From NCBI RefSeq assembly GCF_036711975.1, contig NC_091976.1:18290001-18354000 (forward strand): a stretch of DNA of 64,000 nt. Reading direction: 5' to 3'. How positions within the stretch are numbered: the stretch's first letter is position 1; every line of letters begins with the position of its first letter. Of this stretch, positions 36,450 through 47,737 are shown piece by piece. The notes beneath the pieces are model-generated. The model made no database searches and was not told the origin of the DNA. It worked only from the letters and a program-made list of their open reading frames with translations. This stretch comes from Onthophagus taurus (Eukaryota; Arthropoda; Insecta; Coleoptera; Scarabaeidae). A program made the translations under genes and the position numbers.

Positions 36450-39400
36450 ACTAGCTTCCAAAAACGGTGTAAACGCTTACAACGAGGTAATTAGATGGTT
36501 CAAAAATGGGAAAATTTTAGATGTTGGGTGTGGTGAAGGTTCGACAACGGTTGATCTTTTGTATCCCTTGATGATTGCAAATTCTTCAAACTCCAAATTA
36601 ATCCCGATGGATTTACAAGAAGGTATGATTTCTGCTGCTAACGCTAGTTGTGGTCATATGAACATCGATTTTATCCAAATGGATATAACAAACATAAACG
36701 AAAATAACAACAAATACAAGAATTATTTCGATAACGTGTTTTCGTTTATTTGTCTACATTTAGTGAGCGATTTGTAAGTATAAATGGATTTTTTTTTGTA
36801 ATTTTTGTTCCGTGATTTACTTTATTAGAATATGGATAAAGAATATACAGGGTGTCCCGTTAAGCGTACGGAGCGGCTGTATCTCAATAACGGTAAGGCC
36901 TAGAGGTTTGGGAAAAAAATCGTTATAAGTAAAGTGGGCAAGAGAAATAGCTGGAAATTATTTTGAAGTTCGTAATTCGACCGCTAGGGGGCGTAACTGC
37001 CATAGAGAAACATAAAATTCCTGCTATCTCAGAAAGTTAGACGATGAGCTATAACTTTGACAACATCAGTTAGTAGCTTGGATAATACCGCATCGCTTTT
37101 GTTTTGCAATATTTTTCATATCTGTCATAATAAGGGAGGGGGAGGCCAATGCGTTTTCAAATGTTTACATTTTAATATCTCCTAGACCATTCAACCGATT
37201 TGAATATTTTTGGTCTTGTTTGAAAGAGCATTTCATGCCCTTTTAAAAGATATTCAGAAAGACCGCTTGGTTTAAAACAAATAAGCTAGAGGGCGTTATC
37301 TGCAGTGGTTACATATTTTTGTGATTTTTGAAAAATGTTAAATGGAACGGTACTATTTACTTCACAGACCGTTAATCACCATAAAATTTGCTAAATATTA
37401 GTGAAAACCGCATCTCGATATCTCCATCCATTCTCGAATTATAAAAGAAAATGTTAAAAATTCGTATATCTTAATCGGATCAAGTTACCTTAAGAAACAA
37501 ATAAGAGAGAACAATAATTTTATTATCTAGAACCTTCTAGAACACTTTATCCAAGCTTAGAACTGCTTCAAAACTACTTTTGAGGCGTGTTGAAAAGCCA
37601 ACGGATCAATGAAACATCAACAATGATAATAAAACAAAATAAACCAAAACACTTAGAATAACTTAAATTTTTAGCAAAAATAACTCACTAATGTGCTAAA
37701 TGCCTTTCATAAACCTCGATGCATTTATTTAATCTAGTTTCGACGAAAAAAAAAACGCTGCTTAAGTCTCGGCCCTAGATACGTTTCTACTGGTATTTAG
37801 TGTTATGTCATATTTTCCCTGGTTATTGGTTTTTCTTGAAAAGTCAGGTCGTTTAGTCTACCCAATAGATAAAGGGGTGAAAGCAATGTGGGTTTTTCTC
37901 GAACCAAGAATGCATATTATGCAAGTTTACATCAGCTTGTGGACAGATGCTTCATGCATCCATAGCATTTGTGATAAAAGGTTTGGATTTGCCCAAATCA
38001 TATTTAAAAGTCAATGGTAATAGTTCAGTCTGTTATCATAATCGGTATCTGTTAAGGCCTGATGTAAAACAACGTGGTGGAGATATTATTCTCTTGAGAA
38101 CTCTTGTGGACAATTGTTTTCGAAGTTCCCAGATTATGTGGGATCACATTGCGCACCAATATGATTTACGAATTCATAGAGATGTCTGAATGGGCTACAC
38201 GTTGCCAGTTTTCCGTAATCGCTAAGTCAATCTTAAAAACACTTCTAGAGAAAAATGTCTTTCTTTGTCGTAATTGCATTGCACATTTTTGCCATGCAGT
38301 TGCATCGTATTTGAAACATTGAAAATAAATCATCATACGCTCTATCATACGCTTCTGCGTTAGTAAATGACATGTTTACAGTTACCATGGTAATGTGATT
38401 TGCTTTTCTCGATGAGGTAACTGAATCCGATTGATGGCACTCGAGTTTTTAACATTTTCTTCTATAACTCGAGAACGGGTGGCGATATCGAGATGCGGTT
38501 TTCACTAAAATTTAGCAAATTTTAAGGTGACTAAGGGTCTGTGAAGTAAATAGTATCGTTCCATTTAACTTTTCTTCAAAAATCACAAAAATATGTAATC
38601 GCTGCAGATAACGTCCTCTAGCTCATTTGTTTTAAAGCAGACGGTCTTACTGAAAATATCTTTAAAAAGAGCATAAAATGCTCTTTCAAACAACACCGAA
38701 AACATTCAAATCGGTTGAATGGTCTAGGAGATATTAAAATGTAAACATATGAAAACGCATTGGCCTCCCCATCCCTTATTATGACAGATATGAGAAATAT
38801 CGCAAAACAAAAGCGATGCGGTATTATCCAAGCTATTAAATGATGTCAAAGTTTTAGCTCATCGTCTAAGTTTCTGAGATAGCGGCAACTTTATGTTTCT
38901 CAATGGCAGTTACGCCCCCTAGCGGTCGAATTACGAACTTCAAAATTATTTCCAGCTATTTCTCTTGGTCACTTTGCTTATAAGGATTTTTTTCCCAAAC
39001 CTCTTGGCCTTACCGTTCTAGAGATACAGCCGCTCCGTACGCTTAACGGGACACCCTGTATATGATTTAATGAAACGTGATGGGCAAACTTTCTTCATAA
39101 TTCCAGCAAATAATCCAGTTTTTACTGCAGTTATGGAGCTGCGTCATGAAGGAAATTATATTGAATATGTTAAAAAAGTCGAGCACGTTTTCAACACTCC
39201 ATTTGCTCAATTAAGTAATCCTGAAGATTGGATTAAACCTTTAATGGAAAAAGAAGGATTTAAAAATGTTAAATGTTTCAAATTTCCCCAAGATTTCACT
39301 TTTGAAAGTTTCGATTATTTAAAAAGTGTTAAACAAGTTGACTAATTTCGTTATATTTTTGTAACAAATTTTATATTTTAGGGTTCATTGCAACTTTTCA

Positions 39401-39539
39401 ATTTTTAATTAAGGAAATTTTAAAAGATGAACAAGATAATTTTATCGAAGAAGTTGTTAATCGTAATATAAAAATATCAACTTTTGATGAGACCACTCAA
39501 GAAATTCATGCAATTGTAATCAAATCTAAGTTGATTTAG
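36450..39539 (+). pseudogene. M1: type A JHAMT-like methyltransferase pseudogene
   Basis: Homology to the intact type A gene M3 starts abruptly at 36450, removing the start codon and about 15 codons. Exon 1 (to 36773) keeps the SAM-binding motif ILDVGCGEGSTT. Exon 2 starts at 36829 but is cut after 36847 by a 2211-bp transposon and resumes at 39059, running to about 39327. Exon 3 (about 39382-39539) has a 35-bp deletion relative to M3 that removes the tail ending CFILAIIADK and gives a new C-terminus. The sequence is otherwise open and close to M3, so inactivation looks recent. Confidence 0.9.
36848..39058 (-). mobile_element. Long-TIR mariner-like transposon inserted in M1 exon 2
   Basis: A 2211-bp element starts CAGGGTGTCCC and ends GGGACACCCTG. 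The inverted repeats are about 617 bp each (36848-37464 and 38442-39058), imperfect. TA flanks both ends (36846-36847, 39059-39060). The undisturbed M3 paralogue has the corresponding sequence with one TA fewer, so TA was duplicated. The 977-bp centre holds a minus-strand relic: NRLNYYH, stop, LLNMIWANPNLLSQMLWMHEAS, then DVNLHNMHSWFEKNPH, matching mariner-like transposases (ILWTDEAxF ... NxHNxHxWxxENPH). The first catalytic Asp is replaced by His. Non-autonomous. Confidence 0.9.
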
Positions 39540-39679
39540 TTTTCATGTTTTATAATTATAAATAAATAGTTATTTTCGATGGTCAATAATAATTCTGTTT
39601 TAAACATCGCAATTTTAATTATATATTGTAAACAGCAAATTTTCTAATTATTTATACAATCGTTAAAATATACTAACGG

Positions 39680-39762
39680 TTATCAATATAATTATACTTA
39701 AAGTAGGAAGTTAATTAACTATAATAATTATTATTCTTTCTTAAACGTTGAAATCGCCTATA
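39680..39762 (+). promoter_or_regulatory. M2 5' region, TATA box deleted
   Basis: Aligns base by base with the M4 5' region (TTATCA GATA-like site at 39680-39685, shared TTAATTAACT, shared leader before ATG) but lacks ten bases at 39711/39712 that in M4 contain the TATAAATA box. Confidence 0.7.
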
Positions 39763-40671
39763 ATGTACGACCCCAAATTATATCGTGAAACAACAAATCT
39801 TTTTGTGAAATCCCACATCAAAAAGATCATAAATTGTTATAGTAATTTACTAAATTGGAATCAAAATGAAAATATTTTAGAAATTGGTTGTGGTGAAGGT
39901 TCAACAACAATCGAAATTTTGGTTGATTTCATCTCAAAAAATGTTTCAAATTTTAATTATTTAGCAACTGATTTATTACAACCAATGATTAATTTAGCAA
40001 CAAATGATTATTTACACGATCACGTGACGTTTAAACAAGCTGATATCTTAGATGAAAAACTCTGGTTGAATTACAAGGAATGCTTTACGAAGATATTTTC
40101 AATTTTGTGCTTTATGGTCGTACCAAACCCAACGTAAGTAAAAAAATCGATTTAACTAATTAATAACTTTAATTTTTAGTATTTGGATTAAAAATATTTA
40201 CAACGTTTTAAAACAAAACGGTCAAATATTTTTAATATTAACATCAACAAATCCCATGATGAAACAACACATCTCTCTTAGCCAACAAGAGAAATGGTCA
40301 AAATACCAAAAATCAAATTTTTTTCTCTCCGATTACCTTTTAAGCGATAACCCAACATCTTGGATTATTCAACTCTTAAGAAATGGAGGATTTAAAGATA
40401 TCCAACAACATGAAATTGTTTACGATACCAATTTAAAAGATTTTAAATCTGCATATCGTACGTTATAATTAATTTCTTAATTTAATAAAATAAATTCAAT
40501 CAAGAACAATTTTTAGAATTTGTAAAAGCTTTTACATCATTGAACGAGAACATTCCTGAAGAATTAAAAGACGAATATTTGAATGAAATGTGTGAAAATA
40601 TCGAAAAAGAAGTTTTAAATGACGAAAAGTACTCTTATATTTCTTATGATGTTATTTCAGCCAAAAAATAA
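39763..40671 (+). CDS. M2: type B JHAMT-like methyltransferase, 267 aa
   Basis: Exons 39763-40133, 40180-40457 and 40517-40671; GT-AG introns of 46 and 59 bp in phases 2 and 1. The start is the ATG in TATAATGTACGAC, conserved in M4 and M5. A SAM-dependent class I methyltransferase: motif I ILEIGCGEGSTT (38-49), acidic ribose-binding position D70 in LATDLLQPM, adenine-side D94 in FKQADILD, then FSILCFMVVPNP (112-123) where canonical JHAMTs have a CLHW-type block. The C-terminal helical region ends with ISAKK. JHAMTs methylate juvenile hormone acid or farnesoic acid in the cytosol of the corpora allata. These diverged copies lack the Trp of that block, so the substrate is uncertain. Its promoter has lost the TATA box. 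AATAAA lies at 40678-40683. Confidence 0.85.
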
Positions 40672-40744
40672 TGTTTTAATAAAACTATTTTGTCTTCTTT
40701 AATTTGACATTAATAATATAATCCATAAAAACAGTCCAATTTAT

Positions 40745-42140
40745 CTTATGGAAACTTTGATAACATTGTATGTAAGCGAATACAGATTGTATGTTGAAAA
40801 TAAGAGATGATGATATGGCGATATGCTATTGATAATCTAAATAAAACCACAGCCCTAATAGAATTTGAAGATGAATGGATAATACTAAGATACACCATGA
40901 ATTGAGCTGCTGTAGACATTATAAGTAACCACAAAAATCACGCAATAAATGCTCCAGAAAGAAAATATCTACAACAAAACGCAAGATTGAACAAAGCTGA
41001 GTATGAAGGATATCGAAGAAAGACCAACAGAACCTGCTATAGGAAGAAAACAGAAATCCTAAAACAGAAAATAAAACAAGTAATTGAACATAACAGCACG
41101 CAAAAATAAATAATACAATGAAATTCCCCTAGCTAGAACTTCTATATCTCGAATTATCCTCTAAGTCGAATAATTTTCGTAAGCTCAAGCGTTTGACTAG
41201 ATTTCAAATGTGTTTTTATCTCTTTAAGTCGAATTTCACTAACTCGAATTTCTCTATAACTTGAACTGAACTACTATGGAATTTATTCAACTCTTACTTC
41301 TATAAGTCGAATTTACCAAAGAATAAAAATTCAAATCCGTTCTGTAAGTAAATATTTTTTTATTTGGGTGATTTTATGGTTCGAACATTTGATGAAGCTT
41401 ATTCCTCTCTTAGAAAGCTTGAAACCTTTATATTATCAAGAGAGAATGTTCCAGATAATATTCATAATTCTTTACATTTAATAAAAACATTTTTTCGACA
41501 AAGAGCGGTTGTCTACTTTAAGCCAAAAGAAAATTACGGATTATTTTAAAAAACTTGATTAATTTCCTACTTATAATAGTATTAAGGTTTCTGTTTTAAA
41601 TTTTTCTCTGACTCGTATTCTCCATAACTGGAACTTTTCTTCTGCTCCCTTAGTGATTCGAGTTAGGGAAATTTCACTGTACAACGATGAGAAAGGAATA
41701 ATTTTGAATGACACGATGTCAAAGTACGCTAGATCATATCCACATTCTACGGAATATACAAGAAAAATTGAATGAACCTGTACAATACCTAGCAAAACTG
41801 GGTATACCACAGAAGATTAATCATCATTTTAGAAGCTATCATTCCCGAGCTTGAATATATGCCTACTGAGGGAAAAATATACTTATTTCAACTAGATCAT
41901 ATGTTTGGGATCCAGAGTAAACAAACCTAATAATGCCAAGGAAAAATCGAAGCCAGGATACGTACTTTATTTACAATAAGTCCACAAACACTGAATGAGG
42001 AGTAAAATATTAGGCAGACAATCGTAAATCGAGATCTAACGCCCCATTATAAGATCAAGAACAACATATGGTTACGAAGCATGGACTATGTCGCCAGGAC
42101 TAGAAAACCAAAAAAAATAATATCTTAAAATATCGAAAAT
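40745..42140 (+). mobile_element. RTE-like LINE remnant downstream of M2
   Basis: Frames such as NAPERKYLQQNARLNK and CYRKKTEILKQK match the basic endonuclease-RT linker of RTE-like LINEs; after a pogo-like insertion (41116-41679) a tail continues with a TYGYEAWTM block (about 42065). The first part and its flank are repeated downstream of M4 at 49020-49415, so gene and LINE were duplicated together. Confidence 0.6.
41116..41679 (+). mobile_element. Pogo/Tigger-like non-autonomous element
   Basis: A 564-bp element with inverted ends (CAATGAAATTCCCCTAGCT at the left; the right end reads CAGTGAAATTTCCCTAACTC in reverse) and TA on both sides (41114-41115, 41680-41681). The homologous flank of M4 lacks it. 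It encodes only a transposase C-terminus (41364-41549, RTFDEAYSSLRKLETFI), which resembles the C-terminal region of Tigger/jerky-type proteins. The DDE core is deleted. Confidence 0.75.
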
Positions 42141-45062
42141 ATCTTCGTAAAGCACTCCTTGTAATTCAACCAGAGTTTTTCATCTAAGATATCTGTTTGT
42201 TTAAATAGAACACGTTCGTCAAAATAATCATTTGTGGCTAAATTAATCATTGGTTGTAATAAATCAGTTTCTAAATAATTAAAATTTGAAACATTTTTTG
42301 AGATTAAATCAACTAAAATCTTCCTCTTTTCGACAGTTCGTGGTGACGTAAAGCACGTGTTTTGGGTTCACCTCGCACTATCAGTTTTTGAGGAACTTTG
42401 GTAGCCCTGTGTTGAGTTGTTTGATCTTTGCTGATTTTCGCTTTGCTTGGTAGTTGGTTTTTGCTTGGCTTGGTGATATTAGTAGTTGAGGGCGAGGGTG
42501 AAACCGTTTTGTTAACATGAAGGATGAACTTGACTCTATAGATTTTGATAATTGTGCTGATAAAATAAATCTTAATGATGCTCTTGAATTTGTGAGATAC
42601 ATTGAGGCAAATATAACCAATCTTCTTGACTCTAGGACATTTAATCACATGAATTTAAACGCTGCACAATGTAAATCGTCCATCGAGCGTGGATGTATCC
42701 AGATTAATGATAAAGAAAAAATAATTATTGCGGACGATATTATTAATCTTAGGAACAGAATCTTAGAAGATAAGGGATGTATATTTGATAATTTACTATT
42801 TAATGTTAATAACTGTCGTTTTTCCAATATGGATTCGTCTCCTTTCATTGTTTACATCGAATCTATAGACAAGAATATAACAGGTTTAAGTGACATGAAA
42901 ATAGGTAAATACTTCTATGATCAGACTAAAAATAGGGAAAAATAGACTAGCAATCGAATTTGATTCAAATGTCAATGCTAACAAATTTTTGTGAATAATT
43001 AGACGACCTACATACCAACACACTTGATCACTTGCAGAGCTATCATTAGAAACATTGACACATCCTTTTCCGAAGTGGACATTAAATTGCAGACAACGAG
43101 AGGGAAGTTCTTTGAGTCAGAAGATTTAGAAGGAATGTAGCCAAAGAAGTTAGTGGAGATTCAGGTTCTCAAACAGAATTTGAATACAGAGGTACTTCAA
43201 CATTATTAGTTACTTTTGCAGGGACGGTAATTCCAAGTTACATCAAACTGTTTTTTAATGTAAGAAGAACTGAATTATATACAGCACCAGTAGCGCAATG
43301 TCACAAATGTTGTCGATACGGCCATACTAAGAAAATCTGTAAATCTAAATTAAAATGTCTCGGGTGTGCAGAAGAACATGATTTTAAACAATGCACAAAA
43401 AAAGAAAGCCCTAAGTGTATTTTCTGTAGGGGTGATCATTTATCAACAGAGATGTGTATTCCTTTTTCTGAGAGAATTTGTACTGAACTTACCAAGCAAT
43501 CTACAATTAAAAAACTAATGGCAACTTACCATATTTCTGCTTTCGAAGCACTGATGGCGGTTAACAAGTCCTCGGACAAACAGTTTGCTATTAATAGACT
43601 AAATGATGATATTAATTTTCCTAGGGTATCTTCTAATAGCCAGGCTAGTAAAGCTTTAAATACAAACAGTAACAGAACGACTGCACAACCTAAGACAAAT
43701 TTTTTGGTAACTACTCCCGGTAATAATGCTAGACATATCACAAGAACCGATGACTTTCCATTTTGATCAAAAGAGGTGTACAAGCGGCATGGTTAAACGA
43801 TCCGATGGTGATCGAGGAGAGAATTCATTTTGCCAAGTTCAGGGTGGGAGGTATTACTTTTGTGGCGGGGTATATTCCCTCTGATTAAGGTTTTAGTATT
43901 TATGATTGGAACCAATTACTCTTGAATGTTACTGCACCTTTTATTATTTTGGGTGAGCTAATTGAAACATTGGATTTGACCGTGGTGAATAAAAAAAGAA
44001 CAACGTTTTTAAATAGAAATAACAAAGTTAGCGTTATAGATTTGATTGTTTGTTCGTCGGATATAGCGCAAAACGTTGTTTCAAAAACCGATACACACTT
44101 TGGGGAGTGATCATTTTCCTGTTTTAGCTAAGGTACTTACCAGTATTACTCCATTTTCTAGCAAATCCAAAACCCAGAAAACTGATAGGTTTAATTACAA
44201 GAAGGCGAACTGAATTAGTTTTTCAGAACATACTAGTAGATGGTGAGATAGTGATTAAGCAAGAATTGTGGGACTTAGAAAGATGGTAACCAGGCAGTTT
44301 ATGACGTGTCCCAGCGAGATTAATTTTATCATAGTCAAGAGGTATTTGGCTTTGAGCAAAAGACTACTACTCAAAAAGAAAAGAGAACCTTTCAAACAAT
44401 TCTGCGAATCACTATCCAGGTAGTCATCATTAGAATGTTATGGGGAACCATAAGGCACTACGACTGAGCCATTAATGGCACTGAAACCCAAATATCTACA
44501 GATTTCGCATGGACCCAGGATTTTATGTCTCATCTTTGCCCGGAGTATGTGCCTAATTTGGAAGATGTTGAAACCGGTAGAATTGAGGAGTCAGATTAAT
44601 ATGGACAAACCATTCAGCAGAACGGAATTAGAGTTAGCTTTGAAATTTAAAAAATCGATATCCCCCGGTTCAGACGACGTCAGTTTTGCCATGTTAAACA
44701 ACATTTCAGATATGTAGGTGCTTAAGGAATTTAAAGTAGTTTAAATGGATTAAGGTAGTAAGGAAGGATCATTCCCCCCTGCCGGTAATTCTTCTTATTT
44801 GAATTGTTTTTGATTTTTGGAACGTTATCTCCCCACAGGGCTACCTAATTTGAAGATAAACTTATATAAAAAAAAAATTGTGACTGGTGGTAAGGGCCCA
44901 GCTACCAAGTTATTACCCCTGGTTTCAAGAAGAAGAACTAAAATCTCGATTGTGGTTGAACCATCACTACAAACAATTTCTAAAATATTTTCATTTTGAT
45001 TCCACTTTAGTAAATTGCTTAAACAATGTATGATCTTCTTGATGTGGGATGTCACATTTTTA
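42140..45062 (-). pseudogene. Type B methyltransferase pseudogene split by a LINE
   Basis: The 5' half (45062-44936) reads HIKKIIHCLSNLLKWNQN and ENILEIVCSDGSTTIEILV, with the motif I Gly-Cys-Gly changed to Val-Cys-Ser. The 3' half (42320-42140) continues at exactly the same codon with LVDLISKNVSNFNYLETD and the FKQTDILDEKLWLN block, then homology ends. The start codon and about 17 codons are deleted, and exons 2 and 3 are absent. It lies downstream of M3 on the same strand, as M2 follows M1. Confidence 0.85.
42321..44935 (+). mobile_element. Jockey-like LINE inserted in the type B pseudogene
   Basis: 2615 bp, bounded by a perfect 10-bp target duplication AACTAAAATC (42311-42320 and 44936-44945). 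ORF1 starts at 42517 and, after a frame break, ends with three CCHC-type knuckles (CHKCCRYGHTKKIC, CLGCAEEHDFKQC, CIFCRGDHLSTEMC; about 43298-43450) and a tail to 43766. ORF2 is reduced to the end of the endonuclease (FRVGGITFVAGYIPSD, NNKVSVIDLIVCSSD) and a piece of RT fingers (FKKSISPGSDDVSFAML). Most of RT is deleted, so the copy is dead. The 3' end carries no long poly(A) but a short AAGAAGAAG run. Confidence 0.85.
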
Positions 45063-45104
45063 AGTTTAAGAAAGAATAATAATTGTTGTAGTTAATTAGC
45101 TAAT

Positions 45105-45206
45105 TTATACCTTCTATAAATGGGATGAAATTCTCCATATTTCTCTAATATAGTATTTCTCAAAAAGGTTTTACTTTTACCTACATCATATTTTATTATA
45201 CCTTCT
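45105..45206 (-). repeat. 80-bp insertion with 11-bp direct repeats in the pseudogene promoter
   Basis: TTATACCTTCT occurs at 45105-45115 and 45196-45206, flanking 80 bp (45116-45195) that M4 lacks at the same position between its AAAGTAGAAAG and TATA box. The 11-bp repeats look like a target-site duplication. I cannot name the inserted sequence. Confidence 0.6.
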
Positions 45207-45399
45207 ACTTTAAGCATAATTATCTTGATAACGGTTAGTATATTTTAACGTTTCTGTCAATAAGTAAGAAATATGTTGTTTTCAAGATGTAATTAAAATT
45301 GCGATGCTTAAAAAAGAGAATTATCATTTACTATCAAAAATAACTATTTATTTATAATTACAAAACATGAAAACTAAATTAATTTAGATTTGATTACAA

Positions 45400-46329
45400 T
45401 TATTTATCTGCAATAATAGCAAGAATAAAACAGCTTGCATGAATTTCTTGAGTGGTCTCATCAAAAGTTGATATTCTTATAATACGATTAGCAACTTGTT
45501 CGATAAAATCGTCTTGTTCATCAGTTGGAATTTCCTTAATTAAAAATTGAAAAGTTGCAATGAACCCTAAAATATAAAATTTGTTACAAAAATATAACAA
45601 AATTACTCAACTTGTTTAACACTTTTTAAATAATCGAAACTTTCAAAAGTGAAATCTTGGGGAAATTTGAAACATTTAACATTTTTAAATCCTTCTTTTT
45701 CCATTAAAGGTTTAATCCAATCTTCAGGATTACTTAATTGAGCAAATGGAGTGTTGAAAACGTGCTCGACTTTTTTAACATATTCAATATAATTTCCTTC
45801 ATGACGTAGCTCCATAACTGCAGTAAAAACTGGATTATTTGCTGGAATTATGAAGAAAGTTTGCCCATCACGTTTCATTAAATCATATATATTCTTTATC
45901 CATATTCTAATAAAGTAAATCAGGGAACAAAAATTACAAAAAAAAATCCATTTATACTTACAAATCGCTCACTAAATGTAGACAAATAAACGAAAACACG
46001 TTATCGAAATAATTCTTGTATTTGTTGTTATTTTCGTTTATGTTTGTTATATCCATTTGGATAAAATCGATGTTCATATGACCATAACTAGCGTTAGCAG
46101 CAGAAATCATATCTTCTTCTAAATCCATCGCGATTAATTCGGAGTTTGAAGAATTTGCCATTATCAACGGATACAAAAGATCAACCGTTGTCGAACCTTC
46201 ACCACACCCAACATCTAAAATTTTCCCATTTTTGGACCATCTGATAAACTCGCTGTAAGCGTTTACACCGTTTTTGGAAGCTAGTTTTTGAAACTGAGAC
46301 ATTTTCTTGTACAATTCAACGTCGAACAT
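45400..46329 (-). CDS. M3: type A JHAMT-like methyltransferase, 272 aa
   Basis: Exons 46329-45962, 45906-45623 and 45566-45400, with introns of 55 and 56 bp in phases 2 and 1 like the other copies. The second donor is a weak AGTGTT; using the later GT breaks the frame. It starts MFDVELYKKMSQFQKLASKN, keeping the Gln-Lys near residues 14-15 seen in JHAMT-type enzymes. Motif I is ILDVGCGEGSTT (36-47), the acidic loop ELIAMDLEEDM, and MDITNI follows. The block FSFICLHLVSDL retains Cys-Leu-His of the JHAMT CLHW motif but has Leu for Trp. Exon 2 encodes IWIKNIYDLMKRDGQ. This is the only complete type A copy and serves as the reference for M1. Methylation of a carboxylic acid is likely; the exact substrate is unknown. 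Confidence 0.88.
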
Positions 46330-46800
46330 CTTTGAAATTTTCGTTCTCTTTACTTCTTGGTAACTGATTGTGAGTGAGGGTGACTTTCAAATTGTGTTCG
46401 AGTTTTATTACGTTATTAAAAAGAGATGGAATAAACGAGTATTTAAAGAAAAAAATTAAACTCCCAAAATGAAATTTAATCTTAACATTTATATTTTATT
46501 CGAAGAAAGTAATAAATTGATTTTTTTATGTATAATTTTATAAAGTAATTTAATACATTATTTATTACTACAATATTTTGGATTACAATATATTGTTATA
46601 CAGGTTGATCTAGATAAGAATGTCACCAATATGTACCATTTCGAAGTCATATTTAGACGTTTCTTTGACTATTGAACAGATATTCTATTCTAGGGCCTTA
46701 TTGTGCCAAGAAAATATCACCGAATGCTGAAATCGCGTCTACCCATTACGTTTTATTAAATCATATATATTCTTTACCTATTAAATATAAGAGAAATATA
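46330..46800. other. AT-rich stretch upstream of M3
   Basis: Contains the M3 5' region. A TCAGTT initiator-like site lies on the minus strand at 46362-46367, about 36 nt before the ATG. I see no clear TATA box at the right distance and no other gene. Confidence 0.35.
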
Positions 46801-46804
46801 AGAA

Positions 46805-47560
46805 CGGAGATTAATAACACCAGGAAAACATTACATGTTCTTAATTTAACTCCAGATCAAGTCTACAATGCTGATTGAATTAGATTGTTCTGGAAAGTTT
46901 TGTCAAACAAGAGATACATTTATAGGGAAGAGCGGGAAGCACAAGGCAGAAAAGTGTCAAAAGACAAGGTTACTATTATGCCTGTGGTTCCAGCTTTTGT
47001 TTATAGGCAGAGCGAGATCACCTAGGGCATTTAAAAACATTGATTTACCAATCATATACAGAAACCAAAAGAAAGCATGGGTTATCAAAGAAGTATTCAT
47101 AGAATAGTTCCACTATGATTCCTATGTTCCAGCAGTACGACGTTTTTTGAAAAGCAAGAACCTTCCGCCGAAAGCTCTTCTCATTTTAGATAACGCACCG
47201 ATCCGAATGTGATGCAAATTATAAAGACTAATTATAAAAAAGCCACCTGAATGCTGTTTTGCGAGAAGATAATATAACAAAAATGTTAAAAGACATGAAT
47301 TTAAAAGATGCTGTATTCATCCTGACTGAGGCTTGGAATACTGAGAGGGTAATACAGTCGTAATGCCAGAAGTTGTGGGTATCATTAGATAATAATGAAA
47401 TAGAAGTGAAATGTGACTTAAAAGATGAGTTATTAATTGCAGAACTGAAGAAGAAAACTACAAAATCTAGAAGCAAAGTTTACAGAGCTAGATACTGGAG
47501 AGTGGTTTGGGAACGATCCGAACAACGAGCCGATGATGAGTGATTAAGGTCTAATAAATA
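46805..47560 (+). mobile_element. Pogo/Tigger (jerky-type) transposase pseudogene
   Basis: Frames in order: LNLTPDQVYNAD (first catalytic Asp, normally in NADE), LFWKVLSNKRYIYREEREAQ, KVTIMPVVPAFVYRQSE, PRAFKNIDLPIIYRNQKKAW, AVRRFLKSKNLPPKALLIL and LDNAP (second catalytic Asp), ending with FILTEAWNTER. Frameshifts and stops separate these. It lies just 5' of a type A relic. Confidence 0.75.
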
Positions 47561-47737
47561 AAACGATCAGTACTGAATCAAACGACGGTAATGTAGAACT
47601 GTTTACAGCCAATCTACGAATTAACTCTGTAAAATCCGAAGATCCTTTAACGACAATCGATCTCAATATACATTCTGCCGAAGAGATTAAACAACCTGCA
47701 TATATTTTATTGATACCAAGATCCTTTTTTTAGAAGT

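Noticed and set aside
37805-38322. Three plus-strand frames inside the M1 transposon
   Set aside because: The transposase relic is on the opposite strand (DVNLHNMHSWFEKNPH); the plus frames carry no motif.
39748-39762. Start of M2 at a TTG five codons upstream of the ATG (same for M4 and M5)
   Set aside because: Eukaryotic initiation favours the ATG at 39763; the paralogues M3 and M6 also begin with ATG at the equivalent residue (MFD.. / MYD..).
42313-42648. Minus-strand frames of 111 and 79 codons
   Set aside because: They overlap the 5' region and ORF1 of the plus-strand Jockey-like LINE and match no family.
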